From CAIVAT01 sp038212325 (GTDB lineage: Bacteria; Bacteroidota; Bacteroidia; Bacteroidales; FEN-979), in the NCBI GenBank assembly GCA_038212325.1, contig JBBQUQ010000100.1, positions 1-11,723 on the forward strand: a stretch of 11,723 nucleotides of DNA. Reading direction: 5' to 3'. The notes below the pieces were generated by a model. That model made no database searches and had not been told where the DNA came from. It worked only from the letters and a program-made list of their open reading frames with translations. Positions 7,004 to 11,723 of the stretch are shown here, in pieces. Each line of letters opens with the position of its first letter. The stretch's first letter is position 1. The translations under genes and the position numbers were made by a program.

Positions 7004-8737
7004 ATGATAACAAAATTAGTAATCCGGAATTTTAAAAAGATCCGAGAGCAAACCTATCTTTTTACCGATTTTGACCTGCTGGTCGGGCAAAATAATAGCG
7101 GAAAAAGCACCGTACTGCAGGCTTTGGCAATTTGGCAGTTTTGTGTGGATGAATTTCACCGGTCTCAAAGAAAAGGCAGTCGGGGCATCCAGATTGTTCT
7201 TCCAAATTTTACTGCCTTGCCTGTTCCTGAGTTTAACCTGCTATGGACCGACCGGACCGACCGAAGATATCCTTCTCAAAAGGGTGCAAAAAAACAAGAG
7301 TACATCTATATTGAGATAGAGGTTTCATGGAAAGATTCTGTAGGAAATGAGACGGAATTTGGAGTTTTAATGCGCTATCAAACCCCACAATCAATTTATG
7401 CCATTCCAAAGGGTGGATGGAAAAGATTCACCGAGTTGGATGAAAAGAGCAATCTACCGCGAATTGTATATGTTCCACCATTTTCAGGCATTGAGCCCTC
7501 GGAAATGTGGTATGATGATGGGATTGTAAGAAAAAATGTTGGGAAAGCCCAGCCCGGTTCTGTTATCAGGAATTTATTGTTCCGGGTTGTTGATCAGAAT
7601 GTCGCAGATGATGAAATTCCTTCAAAAAAATCCGTTTCTAATGAGAACTCTGAATGGAAAGAAATTCGCTCAAAAATTCGGGATTGGTTTGGCGTTGAAT
7701 TACTGCCTCCTCAGTATCAAAAGAGAATCAGTACGGAGATAAAGGTTGCTTACAAAGCAGAAAACAACAGAGAATTCGATATTATTGCCGGAGGATCCGG
7801 ATTTCATCAGATCATCACTCTGCTTGCTTTCATATATGGATACAGCGGCGTAACCACCATTCTCTTTGATGAACCGGATGCGCATCTGCATGTGAATCTT
7901 CAGCGGATTATATTAAATTATTTGAAAACAAGAACAAATGTTCAGTTTATCATTGCCACCCATGCCGAAGAATTCATAAAAGGGGTTGACAACCAAACCA
8001 TTATTTCTGTTCTTTCAGCTAAACCAAGGCGTATTGATTCAAAGCCCGCCGTAATAACGGCTTTGACTGAGATCGAAAACATGGTGGTAGTTCATGCCTG
8101 TGAATCGCCATTTATCCTTTATGTTGAAGGAGAAGATGATGAACGGTTATTGAATTCATGGGCGACTATTCTTGAAAAAACACAGCTACTGAAAAAATAT
8201 TACATTCAAAAAATGGGCGGATCTTCAAAGGAAGTGATGAGGACTTTTGCTGATCGTCATTATTCCGGACTTAAACAAATCATTCCGGAAGTAAAAAGGG
8301 TGATCCTTTTTGACTATGATACAGATGCCGCGTTTCATCCTGAACCCGGGAATGAAGTGCTATATGAATGGAACAGAAAAAATATTGAGAACTATCTCCT
8401 GATCCCTGATATCTGGAAAACAGCTATTCTTGAAAAGATGAACCTGAAAGAGGAAGATTTAATATCACAGGGAATTACTTCTATCGTTGATTCCTTTTTC
8501 ATGGAAGAAAACCTCACCTTGCCATTGAAATCGACATGGAAAGAGGTTAAAGCTAATGTTTTCTGTGTAGTAGATGGAAAGAAAATTTTATTCGAAAATG
8601 AAGATTCTCTATTTCAACGAATTAAAGCTAAATCTGATCTGATAATAAACCGTGAGTCTCTTTCAAAATGTATGACTGAAAATGAGATTCATTACGACAT
8701 TGTGACCTTCTTTTCAAAACTTGAACATCTGATATAG
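7004..8737 (+). CDS. OLD-like ATPase fused to a C-terminal TOPRIM/DUF4435-like domain
   Basis: A 577-residue single-chain ATPase-nuclease candidate. ATPase part: Walker A VGQNNSGKST at 27-36, ABC signature AGGSGFHQ at 262-269, Walker B ILFDEPDAH at 286-294 and the H-switch ATHAEE at 318-323. C-terminal part: a TOPRIM-like first motif ILYVEGEDDE at 371-380 (E375), an acidic loop FDYDTDA at 436-442 and NIENYLL at 460-466, a motif typical of DUF4435-like proteins. The family includes OLD nucleases and the AriA/AriB proteins of PARIS; fused forms of that pair would look like this. I infer a phage-defence role from domain structure and from its position after a type III restriction-modification operon. 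It has its own leader of 162 nt and a candidate promoter, so it is probably a separate unit. No Shine-Dalgarno is evident. It ends 4 nt before the convergent flavoprotein gene. Confidence 0.82.
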   Translation: MITKLVIRNFKKIREQTYLFTDFDLLVGQNNSGKSTVLQALAIWQFCVDEFHRSQRKGSRGIQIVLPNFTALPVPEFNLLWTDRTDRRYPSQKGAKKQEYIYIEIEVSWKDSVGNETEFGVLMRYQTPQSIYAIPKGGWKRFTELDEKSNLPRIVYVPPFSGIEPSEMWYDDGIVRKNVGKAQPGSVIRNLLFRVVDQNVADDEIPSKKSVSNENSEWKEIRSKIRDWFGVELLPPQYQKRISTEIKVAYKAENNREFDIIAGGSGFHQIITLLAFIYGYSGVTTILFDEPDAHLHVNLQRIILNYLKTRTNVQFIIATHAEEFIKGVDNQTIISVLSAKPRRIDSKPAVITALTEIENMVVVHACESPFILYVEGEDDERLLNSWATILEKTQLLKKYYIQKMGGSSKEVMRTFADRHYSGLKQIIPEVKRVILFDYDTDAAFHPEPGNEVLYEWNRKNIENYLLIPDIWKTAILEKMNLKEEDLISQGITSIVDSFFMEENLTLPLKSTWKEVKANVFCVVDGKKILFENEDSLFQRIKAKSDLIINRESLSKCMTENEIHYDIVTFFSKLEHLI

Positions 8738-8741
8738 CTTT

Positions 8742-9575
8742 TTAAAACTCGTCCGGCAATCCTTTCAACTGCTCATTGGTAAATACCGGCCCATCCTTGC
8801 ATACATAGGTCGACCCGATGTTGCACCGGCCGCATTTACCAAGCCCGCACTGCATCTTCATCTCCAGGGTGGTAATGATGTCTTTATCGGCAAAGCCGAG
8901 CTTCAGCAGCGACTGGATGGTGTATTTGATCATGATCGGCGGGCCGCAGGTGATCACCTTCGTGTTTTCGATCACAGGCTTCACCACCTCTTCGAGAATT
9001 TTGGGCACTACACCAACATTGGTGGTCCATGTTTCTTCGGGCTTGTCGATGGTAAGAACTACCTTGAGCGTTTTGTCATCCTGCCACTCTTTGATCTCGT
9101 CTTTGTAGCACATGTCGGCCGAAGTGCGCGCGCCGTAAAGGATGGTAAAATCCTTGTAATCGCCGCGGTTGTCGATGCAGTACTGGATCAGCGAACGCAA
9201 TGGTGCAAGGCCGATCCCTCCGCCCACAAACAGTAAATTTTTTCCTTTTATATCCTCCAGAGGGAACCAGTTCCCGAATGGCCCGCGGATTCCTACTTCA
9301 TCACCTTCCTCCAGGCTGGTATGAATGTCGGCGGTCACAACACCTGCTTTCTTGATGGAACAATCAAAAAAACCTTTCCGGGTGGCGGAAGATGCGATGC
9401 AGAAGGTGCATTCTCCCGAACCCAGCAGCGAGAATTCCACGAACTGGCCGGGCAGGTAGGTGAATGTTTCCATCATCCCTTCCTCCCTGAATTTCAGTCG
9501 GTAGGTGCGGATATCCGGCGTTTCCTGGATGACTTTATCGATCTTGCAGATCATTGGCACTAATAACTGTTCCAT
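8742..9575 (-). CDS. FAD/NAD(P)-binding 2Fe-2S protein (sulfhydrogenase gamma / FlxA-like)
   Basis: A 277-residue ferredoxin-reductase-type electron-transfer subunit. Seen: FAD-domain motif LPGQFVEFS at 41-49, GPFGNWFP at 98-105, the nucleotide-binding loop FVGGGIGLAPLR at 116-127, CGPP at 210-213, and a C-terminal cysteine set C-x4-C-x2-C-x7-C (C243, C248, C251, C259) for a 2Fe-2S cluster, as in dihydroorotate dehydrogenase electron-transfer and sulfhydrogenase gamma subunits. It should exchange electrons between NAD(P)H and the Fe-S subunits encoded upstream in the operon. I chose the ATG at 9575, which begins MEQLLVPMICKIDKV; the frame stays open upstream to a TTG at 9605, but that TTG lies in the heptamer array and is unlikely. 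FlxA and sulfhydrogenase gamma are hard to tell apart from sequence alone. Confidence 0.85.
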   Translation of the reverse strand: MEQLLVPMICKIDKVIQETPDIRTYRLKFREEGMMETFTYLPGQFVEFSLLGSGECTFCIASSATRKGFFDCSIKKAGVVTADIHTSLEEGDEVGIRGPFGNWFPLEDIKGKNLLFVGGGIGLAPLRSLIQYCIDNRGDYKDFTILYGARTSADMCYKDEIKEWQDDKTLKVVLTIDKPEETWTTNVGVVPKILEEVVKPVIENTKVITCGPPIMIKYTIQSLLKLGFADKDIITTLEMKMQCGLGKCGRCNIGSTYVCKDGPVFTNEQLKGLPDEF

Positions 9576-9600
9576 CGTGTTGAATGTTTTTGAAAAATTA

Positions 9601-9635
9601 GGCAATAGGCAGTAGGCAGTAGGCAGTAGGCAATA
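9601..9635. repeat. Five tandem heptamers, left end of the four-helix-bundle cassette
   Basis: Five head-to-tail 7-bp units on the + strand: GGCAATA, then GGCAGTA three times, then GGCAATA, differing only at the fifth base. The array begins 25 nt upstream of the chosen start of the FlxA-like gene and ends 4 nt before the stop codon of the four-helix-bundle gene. It is the inverted partner of the array at 10017-10051. Confidence 0.95.
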
Positions 9636-9639
9636 TTGG

Positions 9640-10011
9640 TCAAGGATTGAGTTTTTTGATCAGGCCGTTTATCATTTTTCCAATCTCTGTCGTTTTTTCA
9701 ATCTGTTCATCTAGTTTCGCTTTATCTAAATAACCGAGGCCGAATCCGATGTAAAGAAAAGTTTCAACTTCGTTCAATGATCCTCTTGCTGTTTTTAGAA
9801 ACTGGATGTAATTTTTTGTGCTTTCGCGGCCATATCCCTCGGCAATATTGGCAGGAATCGAAGTAGAAGCCCTGCGAAGCTGATTTATCAACCCAAATTG
9901 CTCATGGGCTGGAAATTCCCTGGTAATCTGGTAAATTTCAATCGCAAACCTCACCCCCTTCTTCCAGATTTCAAGATCTTTATATGACTCTATTTTCTTT
10001 CTCTCTATCAT
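9640..10011 (-). CDS. Four-helix-bundle protein of the 23S rRNA intervening-sequence (IVP/S23) family
   Basis: A 123-residue protein with the family's normal length and signature: SYKDLEIWKKG at 9-19, IYQITREFP at 26-34, then LINQLRRASTSIPANIAEG at 41-59 and the helix GRESTKNYIQFLKTARGSLNEVE beginning at 61. Family members are small basic helical bundles, related to the Avd proteins of diversity-generating retroelements, and are thought to bind nucleic acid; their cellular role is unsettled. On the - strand AGGAGG directly abuts the ATG at 10011, too close for ideal use as a ribosome-binding site. The gene has the same orientation as the operon it interrupts, so it should be co-transcribed with it. 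It is flanked within 5 nt by heptamer arrays and is AT-richer than its neighbours, which suggests acquisition as a unit. Confidence 0.9.
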   Translation of the reverse strand: MIERKKIESYKDLEIWKKGVRFAIEIYQITREFPAHEQFGLINQLRRASTSIPANIAEGYGRESTKNYIQFLKTARGSLNEVETFLYIGFGLGYLDKAKLDEQIEKTTEIGKMINGLIKKLNP

Positions 10012-10016
10012 CCTCC

Positions 10017-10051
10017 TATTGCCTATTGCCTACTGCCTATTGCCTACTGCC
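10017..10051. repeat. Five tandem heptamers, right end of the cassette
   Basis: On the + strand the units are TATTGCC, TATTGCC, TACTGCC, TATTGCC, TACTGCC, the inverted form of the GGCAATA/GGCAGTA units at 9601-9635. The outer part of the array overlaps the 3' end of the FlxB-like gene, and the unit boundary at 10030-10032 supplies that gene's TAG stop. Confidence 0.95.
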
Positions 10052-11085
10052 ACCTGATTAACAACCTCAAAAATACTGATATTCACCGGGCAGGCGATGG
10101 TGCATTTGCCGCATCCCACGCAAAGGTTCTCGCCAAAGCGCTCCTTGTAATAAACAAATTTGTGCATGGCGCGCTGCCTCCAGCGGCGGTACTTCACCGG
10201 GCGTGGGTTGTGCCCTCCTGCCATGAGGGTAAAATAACCATTGTTGCAGGAGTCGTAACTCTTGTAACGAACGCCGGTGTCTTTTACTTTTTCATCGGAA
10301 ATTTTGAAACAGTGGCAGGTCGGGCAAACAAACGCACAGGTGTTGCAGCTTATGCAGTTGCCTGAAACATTCTCAAATTCAGGGGTGTCAAAGATCTTCG
10401 AAAGCTTTTCGTTTACTTCCTTGTAGTTCATCTTCAGGCGGAACGATGCCGCGAATGCGTCATACTGGTTTTTCAGGTCTGGCGCCGCGGCATCATCCGT
10501 AACGCGTAACGCGTAACGCATCACACTATCCCCAAGGAACTCCTCCCCTTTAACGGTCCGTGCTGTGATATAGATTTTCCCGTCTGCTCCGTTCACCACG
10601 AGTACGTCCATTGCATCAAGGTTCTCCACATCGTAATCGAGCGAGGTGCAGAAACAGTGGGTGTCGGCTTTGTCGCAGCGGGTCGAAATGATGACGGTAT
10701 TTTCGCGGCGTTTCTGGTAGTCGGTGTCGATGTAGTCCCAGTTGTAGACTTTATCAAGGACCTGCAGGCTGCGGGCATCGCAGTGTTTTGCGCCGAGGAT
10801 GACCCTTTTCACCGCCAGATGATCTTCATCCACCTCCGACAAATCGGTTCCGGCGCTGGTGGCGACATACTTCATCACCTTGGCCGACCGCGGGAAGAAG
10901 AGAGGCTTGATGCTCTGGGTCTTCGCAATGGGCGATTCGGGATCGCATTCCGAAAGACCGGCCACCCGCTTAAAATCAAATTTGCCGAATTTTTCTACCG
11001 GGGCATAGGTTTCATGACTGGTCATGATGGCTTCGTAAAACTTCTGCAAGCCAGCTTTATCGGTAACAAATGTTGCAACGCTCAT
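10030..11085 (-). CDS. 4Fe-4S dicluster protein (sulfhydrogenase beta / FlxB-like)
   Basis: A 351-residue cytosolic electron carrier of the family that includes hydrogenase/sulfur reductase beta subunits, anaerobic sulfite reductase subunit A and FlxB. Seen: two ferredoxin-type clusters, C244-x2-C247-x2-C250-x3-C254 and C322-x2-C325-x2-C328-x3-C332, plus GAKHCDARSLQVLDKVY at 98-114 and further cysteines C102, C137, C144 and C146 that may bind another cluster. It probably relays electrons between the FlxA-like flavoprotein and other subunits. The stop of the upstream Fe-S gene lies 27 nt before its ATG, as expected in an operon. Two oddities: residues 345-351 (VAVGNRQ) and the stop codon are encoded by cassette heptamers, and residues 190-196 lie on an unrelated three-copy heptamer array. 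The original C-terminus probably ended near residue 344. Confidence 0.85.
   Translation of the reverse strand: MSVATFVTDKAGLQKFYEAIMTSHETYAPVEKFGKFDFKRVAGLSECDPESPIAKTQSIKPLFFPRSAKVMKYVATSAGTDLSEVDEDHLAVKRVILGAKHCDARSLQVLDKVYNWDYIDTDYQKRRENTVIISTRCDKADTHCFCTSLDYDVENLDAMDVLVVNGADGKIYITARTVKGEEFLGDSVMRYALRVTDDAAAPDLKNQYDAFAASFRLKMNYKEVNEKLSKIFDTPEFENVSGNCISCNTCAFVCPTCHCFKISDEKVKDTGVRYKSYDSCNNGYFTLMAGGHNPRPVKYRRWRQRAMHKFVYYKERFGENLCVGCGKCTIACPVNISIFEVVNQVAVGNRQ
10498..10518. repeat. Three tandem CGTAACG heptamers inside the FlxB-like gene
   Basis: Three perfect head-to-tail copies of CGTAACG (CGTTACG on the coding strand), 21 bp in all. Because 21 is divisible by three they keep the reading frame and encode residues around 190-196 (RYALRVT), between the N-terminal domain and the first ferredoxin cluster, probably a tolerant linker or surface segment. 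The unit differs from the GGCAGTA units of the nearby cassette but has the same period. Confidence 0.9.
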
Positions 11086-11112
11086 AACAGTCGTATCTAA
11101 TATTGATTCTGA

Positions 11113-11723
11113 TTACATGATAAAATCATCGGGATCTTTCAGGCTGTATTTGTAAAAGGCGCCACGGTCGCCGGGAATAACTCCGGCCAGGTGCTCCTGG
11201 AAGTTCTCATAGATCACACTTTCATTCTGTTTATGCAGTAAATGCAACGGCAGGTGGCTCGGACAGGCTTTTTCGCAGTTGCGGCAATCAACGCAACGGC
11301 CGGCCAGGTGAAGCGACCAGGTCATGAGGGCATGGAACGCAGCAGAGGTGGTATTTGCGCCATTGTAAAGTGTGGCAGTCTCCTGGTCGATGCAGCATTT
11401 TGCGCAATAGCAGAGCGGGCACGAATGGCGGCAGGCATTGCAGCGGATGCAGTTTTCGAAAACCTCTTCGAAATAGGCGGCACGGTCGGTAAGCGGCATT
11501 GCTGCAAGCGCAGTGATGTCGGCATTCATTTTGTACCCGCCGTGTTCTGCCGTGGCGGGAGTGCCGAGTAACTCATCACTCACCACTGCGTCGGGAACCA
11601 TGCAGTCCACGCAATTTTGCATCTTCTGTCCGGCATCGTCCACCACGCCTTCACAGCAGATGCCTACCACGTAAAGATTTTCCCGTTTCACCTGGCTTTC
11701 GGTAAGCATCAGGTTCAGCGACC
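11113..11723 (-). CDS. 4Fe-4S electron-transfer protein (FlxC-like), 5' end beyond the window
   Basis: The frame is open to the right edge, so the N-terminus is missing; the ATG at 11709 is probably internal, since in-frame codons continue before it. About 203 codons are visible. Numbered from that ATG, there are two ferredoxin clusters, C87-x2-C90-x2-C93-x3-C97 and C139-x2-C142-x2-C145-x3-C149, an extra cysteine-rich tail after the first (C100, C102, C105, C106), and a pre-cluster block GICCEG ... NCVDC (C18, C19, C33, C36). This fits Fe-S subunits of heterodisulfide reductase-associated or Flx-type complexes; the order FlxC-, FlxB-, FlxA-like along transcription supports that reading. Partners such as HdrA or an MvhD/FlxD-like subunit would be expected further right. 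Assignment as FlxC rather than another dicluster ferredoxin is uncertain. Confidence 0.7.
   Translation of the reverse strand, partial: SLNLMLTESQVKRENLYVVGICCEGVVDDAGQKMQNCVDCMVPDAVVSDELLGTPATAEHGGYKMNADITALAAMPLTDRAAYFEEVFENCIRCNACRHSCPLCYCAKCCIDQETATLYNGANTTSAAFHALMTWSLHLAGRCVDCRNCEKACPSHLPLHLLHKQNESVIYENFQEHLAGVIPGDRGAFYKYSLKDPDDFIM

Larger units (their letters stand above)
9601..10051 (-). mobile_element. Putative mobile cassette: four-helix-bundle gene between inverted heptamer arrays
   Basis: A 451-bp unit made of two inverted 35-bp arrays and one gene, with almost no spare DNA: 4 nt between the gene's stop and one array, 5 nt between its start and the other. It splits a metabolic operon and is richer in A+T than its surroundings (line 9721-9780 is 35% GC; line 10621-10680 in the host gene is 57%). 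Genes of this protein family are known inside 23S rRNA as intervening sequences that fold on a flanking stem. No recombinase gene and no obvious target-site duplication are seen, so any mobility would have to be supplied in trans. That it moves is inference. Confidence 0.6.

Noticed and set aside
7247..7264. Tandem 9-bp duplication (ACCGACCGG-like, two copies) in the fused ATPase gene
   Set aside because: It encodes TDR-TDR in frame; two short copies in a coding region are likely chance or a minor duplication.
9576..9605. TTG start at 9605 for the FlxA-like gene
   Set aside because: The codon lies in the heptamer array and would add ten unconserved-looking residues; the ATG at 9575 gives a normal N-terminus.
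9601..10051. CRISPR array or diversity-generating retroelement
   Set aside because: The repeats are 7 bp with no spacers, and although the four-helix protein is related to Avd there is no reverse transcriptase, template or variable repeat in the window.
9590..10065. Target-site duplication around the four-helix-bundle cassette
   Set aside because: Flanks AAAAATTA on the left and ACCTGATTA on the right share only a weak ATTA, not at equal positions; I cannot claim a duplication.
10657..11100. 147-codon open frame on the + strand, and similar long antisense frames at 1990-2430 and 3466-3858
   Set aside because: They lie wholly opposite strongly supported genes, have low-complexity or unrecognisable products and no independent start signals; they are shadows.

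Overview
The window looks like chromosome of an anaerobic Bacteroidota (Bacteroidales-like) bacterium. Supporting signs are few Shine-Dalgarno sequences at well-supported starts, one candidate Bacteroidota-type promoter (TTTA, then TATCTTTG), an IS30-type transposase tail, and a flavin/iron-sulfur operon of the sulfhydrogenase/FlxABC kind found in strict anaerobes. The placement rests on signature and style only; no search was possible.

Left part (1-8737), a defence island on the + strand. It opens with the last 43 codons of an IS30-family transposase. A tight four-gene cluster follows: an OLD/AAA15-like ATPase (218-1402), a DUF4276 TOPRIM-like protein (1399-1974, ATGA overlap), a type III DNA methyltransferase Mod (1981-4176) and the type III restriction subunit Res (4166-6841, 11-nt overlap with mod). 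So a two-gene ATPase/TOPRIM module sits upstream of a complete type III restriction-modification system in what looks like one transcription unit. After a 162-nt spacer with two small hairpins and a candidate promoter comes a single-gene ATPase fused to a C-terminal TOPRIM/DUF4435-like domain (7004-8737). Mod is a base-composition mosaic: its target-recognition core is about 30-35% GC between flanks of about 55-57% GC, which suggests domain replacement.

Right part (8742-11723), a metabolic operon on the - strand, converging on the defence island with only 4 nt between stop codons. In transcription order it has a 4Fe-4S protein (partial, FlxC-like), a two-cluster 4Fe-4S protein (sulfhydrogenase beta/FlxB-like) and an FAD/NAD(P)-binding 2Fe-2S protein (sulfhydrogenase gamma/FlxA-like). 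Together they should move electrons between a pyridine nucleotide and a heterodisulfide reductase-like or hydrogenase-like partner lying outside the window.

The most unusual structure is inside that operon. Between the FlxB-like and FlxA-like genes lies a 451-bp cassette (9601-10051) containing one AT-rich gene for a four-helix-bundle protein of the 23S rRNA intervening-sequence family, bounded by five tandem heptamers at each end in inverted orientation. The outer heptamers encode the last seven residues and the stop codon of the FlxB-like gene. In the mRNA the two arrays could pair over 35 nt and loop out the cassette gene, as 23S rRNA intervening sequences do. A different three-copy heptamer array sits in frame inside the FlxB-like gene.
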